Positions 49,360 to 57,337 of a stretch of 64,000 nucleotides of DNA are shown piece after piece. Source of the stretch: Duganella sp. SG902. GTDB lineage: Bacteria > Pseudomonadota > Gammaproteobacteria > Burkholderiales > Burkholderiaceae_D. Where the stretch lies: contig NZ_JABMJK010000018.1 of assembly GCF_013376005.1 (NCBI RefSeq), positions 1-64,000 on the forward strand. The letters run 5' to 3'. The position numbers and the translations under genes are program-made. Position 1 is the first letter of the stretch. Each line of letters starts with the position of its first letter. A model generated the notes under the pieces. It saw only the letters and a list, made by a program, of their open reading frames with translations, was not told where the DNA came from and did no database searches.

Positions 49360-50267
49360 AAACATTCCGGGACAAGGTCGCCGTCATCACTGGCGGCGCA
49401 AGTGGTTTGGGTCGTCAGTTCGCCAATGTGGCGGCGCGCGAGGGCATGAAGCTGGTGCTGGCCGATGTTCAGGGCGATGCGCTGGAACGGGCCGTGGACG
49501 AGCTGCGGGCGCAAGGCGCCAGCGTCATCGGCCGCCTGTGCGACGTGCGCAAGGGCGAGCAGGTGCAGGCCCTGGCCGACGCCGCCGTGGCCGAGTTCGG
49601 CGCCGTGCACCTGGTGTTCAACAACGCCGGTGTCGGTTCGGGCGGCCTGATCTGGGAAAACACCGAGGCAGACTGGGAATGGGTGATGGGCGTGAATGTC
49701 TGGGGCGTGATCCACGGCGTGCGCATCTTCACCCGGCTGATGCTGGCCGCCGCTGAAAAGGATCCGGCGTTTGAAGGCCACATCGTCAACACGGCCTCGA
49801 TGGCCGGGTTGCTGACGGCCCCGGCCATGGGGGTGTACAACGTCTCCAAGCACGCCGTGGTGGCGCTGACGGAAACCCTGTACCAGGACTTGCAACTGGT
49901 CGGCGCGCCGATCGGCGCCTCGGTGCTGTGCCCGTATTTTGTACCGACCGGCATCAGCCAGTCGCACCGCAACCGCCCGGACGACGTGCGCATGACCGAT
50001 CGCCCGACCGCCAGCCAGTTGGCGGCGCAGGCCATGACCGACAAGGCGGTGACGTCTGGTAAAGTGTCGGCGGAAGCGGTGGCGGAAACCACCTTCAAGG
50101 CCATCGCCGATGGCCAGTTCTATATTTACTCGCATCCGGACGCGCTGGCCGGCGTGCGCGAGCGCATGGAGCACATCGTGGCCGGCATCAACCCGGCCGA
50201 TCCCTACGCCGCCGCGCCCCAATTGCGCGAAGGCTTGCGCGCGAAAATCAAGGGAGCACCACGATGA
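49356..50267 (+). CDS. Short-chain dehydrogenase/reductase
   Basis: The 303-residue SDR has TGGASGLGRQ, NNAGVGSGG, Ser in NTASMAG and YNVSKHA. The extended C-terminus (YIYSHPDALAGVRERMEHI) is typical of SDRs found with fatty-acid or sterol catabolism genes. It is coupled by 4-base overlaps to the MDR gene before and the GNAT gene after. The substrate is unknown. Confidence 0.9.
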   Translation: MKTFRDKVAVITGGASGLGRQFANVAAREGMKLVLADVQGDALERAVDELRAQGASVIGRLCDVRKGEQVQALADAAVAEFGAVHLVFNNAGVGSGGLIWENTEADWEWVMGVNVWGVIHGVRIFTRLMLAAAEKDPAFEGHIVNTASMAGLLTAPAMGVYNVSKHAVVALTETLYQDLQLVGAPIGASVLCPYFVPTGISQSHRNRPDDVRMTDRPTASQLAAQAMTDKAVTSGKVSAEAVAETTFKAIADGQFYIYSHPDALAGVRERMEHIVAGINPADPYAAAPQLREGLRAKIKGAPR

Positions 50268-50677
50268 TCAAACTGGGCGACTGGAATACGCTCAACGCCG
50301 ACGCCAAGCTGATCCGTTTTGAAGTGTTCGTGCAGGAGCAGAACGTTCCGCCCGAACTGGAGATGGACCACATGGACGCCGTGTGCCTGCACGCGGTGGC
50401 CTACGACGAGGCCGGCGTGCCGGTCGGCACCGGCCGCCTGCTGCCGGACGGTCATATCGGCCGCATGGCGGTGCGCAAGCTGGGGCGCGGCAACGGCGTC
50501 GGTGGCGCCTTGTTGCAGGCGCTGATGGCGCAGGCCAGGTCGCGCGGCGACAAGGTCGTGGTGCTGAGCGCGCAAACGCACGCGGCGCCGTTTTACCAGC
50601 GCCACGGGTTCAGCATCGATGGGGAAGAGTTTTACGAGGCCGGCATACCGCACATCAATATGCGGCACACCTTTTGA
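50264..50677 (+). CDS. GNAT acetyltransferase, ElaA-like
   Basis: The 137-residue N-acetyltransferase begins with the ElaA/YjcF-like pattern RFEVFVQEQNVPPELEMD. It has the acetyl-CoA loop VRKLGRGNGVGGALL and the C-terminal FYQRHGFSIDGEEFYEAGIP. It is the last gene of the thiolase operon (4-base overlap) and stops one base before the convergent flaG stop. The acceptor is unknown. Confidence 0.9.
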   Translation: MIKLGDWNTLNADAKLIRFEVFVQEQNVPPELEMDHMDAVCLHAVAYDEAGVPVGTGRLLPDGHIGRMAVRKLGRGNGVGGALLQALMAQARSRGDKVVVLSAQTHAAPFYQRHGFSIDGEEFYEAGIPHINMRHTF

Positions 50678-50678
50678 G

Positions 50679-51047
50679 TCACGCCTCGCTGTCGATCAGC
50701 ATGCCTTTCAGGCTGCCCAGGTTCTTGCCGATCTCCAGCGACTGCTCCGAGGGAAACTGGCGCAGCACTTTCTTGGTCTCGGTATCGATCACCTTGACGA
50801 CGGACAGGCCGCTGTCCTCGTCGATGCTGAAATGCACCTCGCTGTTGTCTTCCAGGAAACGGTTAATCGCGTCGACGGAATTCTTGAGCTCCGCTTTGCT
50901 GGGCGTGCGCGGTGGCGTCGCATCTTTGCTCGCGACGACCGGTGCCGCGGCTTGGGGGGTATCGGCGCTCGCAGCCCGTCCGGACACCGGCGCGGGCGCG
51001 GGCGCTGCGGGTAACAAGTCCAGGCGGTTGATGCTGCTCGTGTCCAT
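50679..51047 (-). CDS. FlaG family flagellar protein
   Basis: The 122-residue protein has an Ala/Pro-rich N-terminal half and a FlaG core (VDAINRFLEDNSEVHFSID, LSVVKVIDTETKKVLRQFP). FlaG influences filament length and is usually next to flagellin genes; here it is isolated. A sigma-28-like promoter lies 49-75 bases upstream and AAGGAAA is the ribosome site, so it probably belongs to the late flagellar regulon despite its location. Confidence 0.87.
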   Translation of the reverse strand: MDTSSINRLDLLPAAPAPAPVSGRAASADTPQAAAPVVASKDATPPRTPSKAELKNSVDAINRFLEDNSEVHFSIDEDSGLSVVKVIDTETKKVLRQFPSEQSLEIGKNLGSLKGMLIDSEA

Positions 51048-51095
51048 GATGCTTACTTTCCTTCAGGTAATAGATGGATTGCTGCGTTACTAGCA

Positions 51096-51122
51096 ATAAC
51101 GGCAGGCCTGAAGAAAAGTTGA
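51096..51122 (-). promoter_or_regulatory. Candidate sigma-28 (FliA) promoter of flaG
   Basis: On the minus strand TCAACTTT (51122-51115), an 11-base spacer and GCCGTTAT (51103-51096). The consensus is TAAAGTTT-N11-GCCGATAA, giving six of eight matches in each box with the exact spacing. Confidence 0.55.
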
Positions 51123-51138
51123 GTGGGAACGCCGAAAA

Positions 51139-51888
51139 TTAATGAATCAACATTTCCCGCAGCGTGGCGGGCGCGTTGGCGTACAGCTTGACCACGGTGG
51201 AGGTGCGGGTGCCGTAGTTGGGGCTTTCGATACGGACGGCGGACAGCACGCGCTCCAGATCCAGCGGCACGCCGGTTTCCGGCAGGCGCAGGTCGGGGGC
51301 CTGGGTGGTATCGGACAGCATTTCGAAGAAGGCGTCGTCCGGCGCGCCCAGGCATAGCAGGCTGGCGAATTGCGCCTTGGTCTTCAGGACTTTTGGCCAA
51401 GGCGCGTCCAGCAGCGCGTTGGACAGGCCGTAGACGCCCGGCGCCAGCGGCTGGCCATTGCGCGGGTCGCTGTCGCCTTTGTTGGAGTACCAGATCAGGG
51501 TATCGCGGTCGCCCAGCACCAGGTTGAAGCCGTTGTACCGGTCGGCCGTGGGGCGGATGGCCTCGACGTATTCCTGCGGCGTCATGTTGCCGGCCAGGAA
51601 GTTGGAGACCAGCTGGCCGCGCGACGGCGCGTCATCCTTGTGCTCGGACGGCGCGCGGATGTTGGTGATGGCGGCGAAGCGCGACGGCCCGCCGTCGCCG
51701 CCCGGCTGCGGCTGCGTGATGCCCATCCAGCTGCCGCCGGCCTGCAGGTCGCGGCCGGCGTAGATCTGCGGATGCTCAGGCCACGGGGCGGCCGGGGCGG
51801 TGGCGCGCTGATAGTATTCGTCGCGGTTGGCCGCGGCGATCAGCGGCACCGAGGGCACCACCTGCCAGGCAAAGACGATCAGGCACAT
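51139..51888 (-). CDS. NRDE family (TANGO2-like) protein
   Basis: The 249-residue protein begins MCLIVFAWQ and carries the name-giving motif AANRDEYYQR, followed by GGSWMGI and FAAITNIRAP. Its N-terminal Cys suggests an Ntn-hydrolase-like fold; eukaryotic TANGO2 relatives are linked to haem handling. Its start lies inside the end of the DUF4936 gene (10-base overlap). The molecular function is not established. Confidence 0.9.
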   Translation of the reverse strand: MCLIVFAWQVVPSVPLIAAANRDEYYQRATAPAAPWPEHPQIYAGRDLQAGGSWMGITQPQPGGDGGPSRFAAITNIRAPSEHKDDAPSRGQLVSNFLAGNMTPQEYVEAIRPTADRYNGFNLVLGDRDTLIWYSNKGDSDPRNGQPLAPGVYGLSNALLDAPWPKVLKTKAQFASLLCLGAPDDAFFEMLSDTTQAPDLRLPETGVPLDLERVLSAVRIESPNYGTRTSTVVKLYANAPATLREMLIH

Positions 51889-52166
51889 GGGACCACATCC
51901 ATGAAGATTTCGGTATGGCGCAGGCCGGCGATCCAGGACAGCACGCCGGCTTCATGGATCGCGTGTTCAAGCTCGGCCGCGAATCCTTCGGGCGTGGCCT
52001 GGTACACCTCCATCCACGTCTGCACGCCGTCCCTGGCTTCCGGGCGGCGCTTGAGTTGACCCGCGACGCCATGGCGCCGCGCCAGCGTCGCCTGCATGGC
52101 GGCGACCGCCGCCTGCAAGGACGCCGCGTCGGCATCCTTGACCTTGTAATAGATGTAGAGGTCCAT
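51879..52166 (-). CDS. DUF4936 family protein
   Basis: The 95-residue ferredoxin-like protein (MDLYIYYKVKDAD, TWMEVYQATPEGFAAEL, HTEIFMDV) belongs to a small betaproteobacterial family usually found beside ygfZ, as here: one base separates it from the ygfZ stop. It overlaps the NRDE gene by 10 bases. Its function is unknown. The YYKV and MEVY strands recall stress-responsive dimeric alpha/beta-barrel proteins. Confidence 0.85.
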   Translation of the reverse strand: MDLYIYYKVKDADAASLQAAVAAMQATLARRHGVAGQLKRRPEARDGVQTWMEVYQATPEGFAAELEHAIHEAGVLSWIAGLRHTEIFMDVVPCA

Positions 52167-52167
52167 G

Positions 52168-53151
52168 CTAGAGATCGAGCGGTTCCAGCACGTACGGCAT
52201 GTCGAGGAAGGCCAGCGGCGTGCCTTCGGCCGAACCGAGGCGCACCGAGCCGGCCTCGATGGCGGCCAGTTTCATTTCCACCAGCGCATCGACGCCGCCG
52301 TTGCCGTTGGGCGCGGCGTTGACGATCATGCCGCATGGCTGCTCGGGATCGGCGGTGGCGAAGACTTCCATGCCGGCCGCCGCCGTCAGATCGGGAATGC
52401 TGACCAGCGTGGTGCGACGCTTGAGCTTGCCGAGGTACTGGCTGCGCGCGACGATTTCCTGACCGGGGTAGCAGCCTTTCTTGAAGTTGACGCCACCCAG
52501 CAGCTCGTAGTTCACCATCTGTGGTACGAACTGTTCCTGCGTCGCCTTGGTGATTTGCGGCACGCCGGCGTGGATCTCGGACAGGTGCCATGCGCTCGCG
52601 TCGCACTCGGCCAGCTTGACGGCCAGCGCGGGCTTGACGGTGGCGGCCGTTTCCGCCGACAGCAGCCACTGGTAGCGCGGCGCGCCGAAGGCGTCCGCCA
52701 CGCGGATCAGCGTGCCGAGTTCGTGGTCGAGCTTGGCGTAGGGTTGGGCGGGCAGGGTGTCGAACCAGGTTTGCAGGGCGGCCGGGGCGGCCGCGCCGCC
52801 GATGCCGAGCACCACCTGATTGGCGGGCAGTTCGGTGGCGTCGCTCAGCTTGGTCTTGGCGCGCAGCACGAACATCGACAGGCGTTTCTGCACCGGCGCC
52901 TGGATATCGCGCGGCAGTTGCAGGAAGATGGCGGAGGCGTTGCGCCACATCAGGAACGAGGCCAGCAGGCGGCCCTTGGGCGAGCAGTAGCCCGCCAGGC
53001 GTGCTTCGTTCTGGCCGAGGTGCTCAACGTCATTGGTCAGCTGATTGTGCAGGAAGCTGGCCGATTCTTCGCCGTCCAGCGCGATCAGTCCGAGGTCGGT
53101 GATCGGGGCGAAAAATCCCGCTGCGAGATGGGTGGTGTTCTGGGCGGACAT
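52168..53151 (-). CDS. ygfZ: Folate-binding Fe-S cluster protein YgfZ
   Basis: The 327-residue GcvT-like protein supports repair or assembly of Fe-S enzymes with tetrahydrofolate. The signature KGCYPGQEIVARSQYLGKLK with its essential Cys is intact. I use ATG 53151; the longer frame would need TTG 53160. It heads the ygfZ-DUF4936-NRDE operon and is divergent from mltG. Confidence 0.94.
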   Translation of the reverse strand: MSAQNTTHLAAGFFAPITDLGLIALDGEESASFLHNQLTNDVEHLGQNEARLAGYCSPKGRLLASFLMWRNASAIFLQLPRDIQAPVQKRLSMFVLRAKTKLSDATELPANQVVLGIGGAAAPAALQTWFDTLPAQPYAKLDHELGTLIRVADAFGAPRYQWLLSAETAATVKPALAVKLAECDASAWHLSEIHAGVPQITKATQEQFVPQMVNYELLGGVNFKKGCYPGQEIVARSQYLGKLKRRTTLVSIPDLTAAAGMEVFATADPEQPCGMIVNAAPNGNGGVDALVEMKLAAIEAGSVRLGSAEGTPLAFLDMPYVLEPLDL

Positions 53152-53255
53152 AATTTTCAATATTTTGACTGGGAAGGCATTATCATTACGGGCTTATTAT
53201 AGTGATGTCGCGAAAATCGCGTCAGATCGACTTGATCCACCCATCCGGCTTAATA

Positions 53256-54245
53256 ATGGTTTTTATCAAAAAAATAATTGGTCTGTGTGTTTTGTTCGCC
53301 ATTCTTGGCGGCGCGTATTTTATGTACTGGTCGCAAAAGCCCATCATTCCCGACGATGCGGAGGCGATTGAATTCACCATCACGCCCGGCAGCGGCGCCC
53401 ACGCCGCCGGCCAACAGATCGCCGAGGCCGGCGTGCCGATCCAGCCGCTGCTGTTCAACCTGCTGGCACGCGTGACCAACAAGAGCGCCCGGCTGAAAGC
53501 CGGTTCCTACGAGCTCAAACCGGGCTCGACGCCACTGCGCCTGATCGACCAGCTGGCGCGCGGCGAGTTCGCGCAGGAGCAGCTGACCATCATCGAGGGT
53601 TGGAGCTTCCGCCAGATGCGTGCCGCCATCGCCGCGCACAAGGGCCTCAAGCACGACACCATCGCGCTGTCCGACGCCGAGGTCATGACCGCCATCGCGT
53701 CGGAATACAAGCAGCCCGAGGGATTGTTCTTCCCCGATACCTATCTGTTCGCCAAGGGCGCCAGCGATTTACAGATCTACAAGCAGGCGCACGCGATGAT
53801 GTTGACCCGCCTGGCCGAGGCGTGGGACAAGCGCGATCCGGCGTTGCCATACAAGACGCCGTACGAGGCGCTGACCATGGCCTCCATCGTGGAAAAGGAA
53901 ACCGGTCAGAAATCCGAGCGCGCCATGATCGCCGGCGTGTTCGTGAACCGCCTGAAGATCGGCATGCTGCTGCAGACCGATCCGACCGTGATTTACGGCA
54001 TGGGCCTCAAATACGACGGCAAGATCCGCAAGAAGGACCTGGAGACCGACACGCCATACAACACCTACACGCGCGCCGGCCTGCCGCCGACGCCGATCGC
54101 CTTGCCGGGCGTGCAATCGCTGACGGCGGCGCTGGCGCCGGCCAAGACGGCCGCGCTGTACTTCGTCTCCCGGGGCAATGGCACCAGCCAGTTCTCGGAC
54201 AACCTGAACGATCACAATCGGGCAGTCAACCAGTATCAACGATAA
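53256..54245 (+). CDS. mltG: Endolytic murein transglycosylase MltG
   Basis: The 329-residue, single-span membrane enzyme cuts nascent glycan strands and sets their length. It has the transmembrane start MVFIKKIIGLCVLFAILGG, a LysM-like part, and the YceG domain with SIVEKETGQKSERAMIAGVF, where Glu213 is catalytic, plus LQTDPTVIYG and NTYTRAGLPPTPIALPG. ATG 53256 was chosen over ATG 53202 because a TATAGT box overlaps the latter and the shorter form begins at the membrane anchor. It is the first gene of mltG-tmk-holB-pilZ. Confidence 0.94.
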   Translation: MVFIKKIIGLCVLFAILGGAYFMYWSQKPIIPDDAEAIEFTITPGSGAHAAGQQIAEAGVPIQPLLFNLLARVTNKSARLKAGSYELKPGSTPLRLIDQLARGEFAQEQLTIIEGWSFRQMRAAIAAHKGLKHDTIALSDAEVMTAIASEYKQPEGLFFPDTYLFAKGASDLQIYKQAHAMMLTRLAEAWDKRDPALPYKTPYEALTMASIVEKETGQKSERAMIAGVFVNRLKIGMLLQTDPTVIYGMGLKYDGKIRKKDLETDTPYNTYTRAGLPPTPIALPGVQSLTAALAPAKTAALYFVSRGNGTSQFSDNLNDHNRAVNQYQR

Positions 54246-54252
54246 TAACAAC

Positions 54253-54858
54253 ATGGGTAAATTCATCACCTTTGAAGGCATCGACGGTGCAGGCAAGTCC
54301 ACGCACATCGCCTTCGTTTCCGATTACATCAAGGCGCGCGGCTTCGAGCTGGTCAGCTCGCGCGAGCCGGGCGGCACGCCGCTGGGCGAAAAGCTGCGCG
54401 AGATAGTGCTGCATGAAAAAATGCACCTCGAAACCGAGGCGCTGCTGGTGTTCGCCAGCCGCCGCGAACACATCGCCCAGGTGATAAAGCCGGCGCTGGC
54501 GCGCGGCGCCTGGGTGATCTCGGACCGTTTCACCGATTCCACCTTCGCCTACCAGGGCGGCGGCCGCGGCACCAGCCTGGCCAAGCTGGAGGCGCTGGAG
54601 CAATGGGTCCATCCCGACCTGCAGCCCGACCTGACCCTGCTGTTCGACGTGCCGCTGGACGTGGCGCGCGCGCGGCTGGACGCCACCCGCGACCTGGACA
54701 AGTTTGAGCAGGAAAAAGCCGACTTCTTCGCCGCCACCCGCAGCGAGTACCTGCGCCGCGCGGCCCAGTTTCCGCAGCGCTTCCGCGTGATCGATTCCAC
54801 GCAAAGCATTGCCGAGATCCAGTTGCAAATCGCCGCCATCCTTGACGCCTGCTTTTGA
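54253..54858 (+). CDS. tmk: Thymidylate kinase
   Basis: The 201-residue enzyme phosphorylates dTMP to dTDP. The P-loop FEGIDGAGKSTH, the DRx region SDRFTDSTFAYQGGGRG and the LID with Arg-rich turns are present. The length is typical. It lies 7 bases after mltG and 16 before holB in a widely conserved order. Confidence 0.96.
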   Translation: MGKFITFEGIDGAGKSTHIAFVSDYIKARGFELVSSREPGGTPLGEKLREIVLHEKMHLETEALLVFASRREHIAQVIKPALARGAWVISDRFTDSTFAYQGGGRGTSLAKLEALEQWVHPDLQPDLTLLFDVPLDVARARLDATRDLDKFEQEKADFFAATRSEYLRRAAQFPQRFRVIDSTQSIAEIQLQIAAILDACF

Positions 54859-54874
54859 AATACAATACTGAGTA

Positions 54875-55909
54875 ATGAGTCATTCCATCTATCCGTGGCA
54901 AGAATCGTCGTGGCGGCAGCTGCAAACGCTGCGCCAGCGCATGCCGCACGCCATCTTGTTCCATGGCGCCGCCGGCATCGGCAAGGCCGATTTCATCGAG
55001 CGCTTTGCGCAAGGCCTGCTGTGCGAGGCGGTGCTGCCGGACGGCCACGCCTGCGGCCAGTGCGCCTCCTGCGGCTGGTTCTCGCAGCAAAACCATCCGG
55101 ACTACCGCCGCGTGCGGCCCGAGTCCATGGAGGATGAACCGGCCGCCGAGGGCGAAGAGGGCGATGGCGAGGCCAAAAAGGCCGCCAAGTCCAAGACCCC
55201 ATCGAAGGAAATCAAGATCGAGCAAATCCGCTCGCTGGCCGATTTCATGAACATTTCCACCCACCGCCAGGGTTTGCGCGTGGTGGTGCTGTATCCGGCC
55301 GAGGCGCTCAACATGCCTGCCTCCAACGCCTTGCTGAAAACGCTGGAAGAGCCGCCGCCGGGCACGGTATTCCTGGTCGCCTCCAATGGCCTGGACCGGG
55401 TGCTGCCGACCATTCTGTCGCGCTGCCGCAAGTTCGCCATGCTGATGCCGACCCACGCCGAGGCGCTGGCCTGGCTCAAGGAGCAGGGTGTGCCGGATGC
55501 CGACAGCTGGCTGCGCGAGCAGGGCGGCGCGCCGCTGGCCGCCATGGCGCAGGCCGAAAACGGCAGCCGCGAGGAGCTGGAGACACTGCTGCAGCTGCTG
55601 GCCCACCCCAGCGTCGAAGGCGCGCTGAAAGTGGCTGACAAGTTACAAAAAGTTCCGCTCGCCGGCCCGGTTTCGTGGCTGCAGCGCTGGCTTTATGACG
55701 TGTTTTCCTACAAACTGGCAGGTAACATCCGTTATTATCCTCGCTACCAGAAAGAGCTGGCCGGCCTGGCGGACAAGATCCATGTGAGCCGCCTGATGGC
55801 CGCGATCAAGGGCGCCAACGAACGCCGCGCGACGGCCGACCATCCGCTTTCGCCCAAGCTGTTCCTGGAGGATATGCTGCTGGAGTACGCCAACTGCTGC
55901 GAAAGGTAA
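54875..55909 (+). CDS. holB: DNA polymerase III subunit delta'
   Basis: The 344-residue clamp-loader subunit has HGAAGIGKADFIERFA in the P-loop position and the zinc module CEAVLPDGHACGQCASC. The block LPASNALLKTLEEPPPGTVF is written here with MPASNALLKTLEEPP. A low-complexity acidic/Lys insert near residues 85-110 (EDEPAAEGEEGDGEAKKAAK) is longer than usual. It is followed after 3 bases by pilZ, as in pseudomonads. Confidence 0.95.
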   Translation: MSHSIYPWQESSWRQLQTLRQRMPHAILFHGAAGIGKADFIERFAQGLLCEAVLPDGHACGQCASCGWFSQQNHPDYRRVRPESMEDEPAAEGEEGDGEAKKAAKSKTPSKEIKIEQIRSLADFMNISTHRQGLRVVVLYPAEALNMPASNALLKTLEEPPPGTVFLVASNGLDRVLPTILSRCRKFAMLMPTHAEALAWLKEQGVPDADSWLREQGGAPLAAMAQAENGSREELETLLQLLAHPSVEGALKVADKLQKVPLAGPVSWLQRWLYDVFSYKLAGNIRYYPRYQKELAGLADKIHVSRLMAAIKGANERRATADHPLSPKLFLEDMLLEYANCCER

Positions 55910-55912
55910 GGA

Positions 55913-56296
55913 ATGTCCGCTGCCAGCCCACTCGACCCGAACACCGTGCCGATGACTCCACGGCCGACGGTGCTGTCGCTGGCGATCAAGGAGAAGGCGG
56001 CGCTGTACGCCGCCTACATGCCTTTCCTGAAAAACGGCGGCATGTTCGTGCCGACCCAGAAGCCGTACAAGCTGGGCGATGAGATCTACCTGATCCTCGC
56101 GCTGATGGACGATCCCAACAAATACCCCATCGCAGGCAAGGTCGCCTGGATCACGCCGCCCGGCGCGCATAACAACAAGGCGCAGGGCATCGGCGTGCAC
56201 TTCCCGGACGACGAGAGCGGCCAGCGCGCCCGCCTGCGCATCGAAGAAATCCTCGGCGCCGCGTTGCGCTCCTCGCGCGCCACTCACACTTTGTAA
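55913..56296 (+). CDS. pilZ: Type IV pilus PilZ-domain protein
   Basis: The 127-residue protein has a PilZ fold (LSLAIKEKAALYAAYMPFLK, GGMFVPTQKPYKLGDEI, GKVAWITPPGAHNNKAQGIG). It lacks the RxxxR c-di-GMP motif, like the founding PilZ of type IV pili, which works through FimX/PilB. The position after holB is conserved. Its stop overlaps the next ATG (TAATG). Confidence 0.92.
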   Translation: MSAASPLDPNTVPMTPRPTVLSLAIKEKAALYAAYMPFLKNGGMFVPTQKPYKLGDEIYLILALMDDPNKYPIAGKVAWITPPGAHNNKAQGIGVHFPDDESGQRARLRIEEILGAALRSSRATHTL

Positions 56297-56811
56297 TGTT
56301 CCGACTCATGACTTTCCGCCATCGCCTCGCCACGCTTGAAGACCTGCCCGCCATCGTCGCCATCTACAACAGCACCATCGCCTCGCGCGAAGTGACCGCC
56401 GATACCGAACCGGTGTCGGTCGAGTCGCGCCTGCAGTGGTATCACGATCACACGCCGGAAAAGCGTCCGCTGTGGATCATTCATCCAGCCGGGGGCGATG
56501 AGATTCTGGGGTGGATGTCGTACTCGAATTTCTATGGCCGTCCGGCCTATTCGGGCACGTCCGAGATTTCGATTTACATCGCCGAGGCGGCGCGCGGCAA
56601 GGGCGTGGGCAGCTATTGCATCGAGCAGGCGATCGCCTACGCGCCGCGGATCAAGGTGCACACCTTATTGGGATTCATTTTCGGCCACAACAAGCCGAGC
56701 CTCGGCCTGTTTGGCAAATTCGGTTTCGAGACCTGGGCGCATCTGCCCAAGGTGGCCAATCTGGACGGCGTCGAGCGCGACCTGATTATCCTTGGAAAAC
56801 GCGTGGCGTAA
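56296..56811 (+). CDS. GNAT acetyltransferase, phosphinothricin acetyltransferase-like
   Basis: The 171-residue enzyme matches the PAT/YncA-type pattern: FRHRLATLEDLPAIVAIYNS, SRLQWYHDHTPEKRPLW, IYIAEAARGKGVGSYCIEQ and GFIFGHNKPSLGLFGKFGF. Relatives acetylate phosphinothricin-like amines or methionine derivatives. It is fused to pilZ by a TAATG overlap, and its last 26 bases overlap the convergent KfrA-like gene. Confidence 0.9.
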   Translation: MFRLMTFRHRLATLEDLPAIVAIYNSTIASREVTADTEPVSVESRLQWYHDHTPEKRPLWIIHPAGGDEILGWMSYSNFYGRPAYSGTSEISIYIAEAARGKGVGSYCIEQAIAYAPRIKVHTLLGFIFGHNKPSLGLFGKFGFETWAHLPKVANLDGVERDLIILGKRVA

Positions 56812-57319
56812 GCTGGATTTGCGGGCTGTCGAAATCGACCGTCATGGTGCGGCCGCCCGCCAGGATGACGTTGAATGGTGTGTCGTCGCGCGGACCGCCG
56901 CGTGAGCTGGCGAACAGATTGCTGAAATTGCCGAAGCCGTTATCGTGCGGCAGGTCGGCATAGGCGTCGACCTCCAGTTCTTCGATGCGGGCGCTCAGCC
57001 GTTCCACCTTGCGGCGCAGTTCGGCCAGTTCCCGTTCTTTCTCTTCCAGCAGGGCGTTGAAGCGGCGCTCGGCGTCGTCGTGCAGCTTGTCGGCCAGTTG
57101 TTCCACCAGCGTTTGCAGGCTGCGCGCCGTGTCCTCGCGCTTGACGCCGGCGCCGTTGTCTTCCTCCGCCAGCTCCTTCAGGTGCTTGTGGATGGTCGAC
57201 TTGGAGCCGGTGTCGCCCAGGGCGTGGCGCACCGCGTCAACGGAGGGATAGCGTCCCTCGGCCAGTAACTGATCCCGCGTGGCCCTGACTTGTGACTTGG
57301 TTAATCCGGTGCGCGCCAT
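56786..57319 (-). CDS. KfrA-type DNA-binding protein
   Basis: The 177-residue protein has an N-terminal KfrA domain (SQVRATRDQLLAEGRYPSVD, GSKSTIHKHLKELA). A coiled coil follows at about residues 65-115 (NALLEEKERELAELRRKVER). A short beta-like tail completes the protein. Plasmid KfrA proteins bind DNA and form filaments for plasmid maintenance; here it is chromosomal, without partition genes. It overlaps the acetyltransferase end by 26 bases and lies upstream of the antiporter gene by 18 bases. Confidence 0.82.
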   Translation of the reverse strand: MARTGLTKSQVRATRDQLLAEGRYPSVDAVRHALGDTGSKSTIHKHLKELAEEDNGAGVKREDTARSLQTLVEQLADKLHDDAERRFNALLEEKERELAELRRKVERLSARIEELEVDAYADLPHDNGFGNFSNLFASSRGGPRDDTPFNVILAGGRTMTVDFDSPQIQLTPRVFQG

Positions 57320-57337
57320 GTTTCCATCCTTTCAAAC

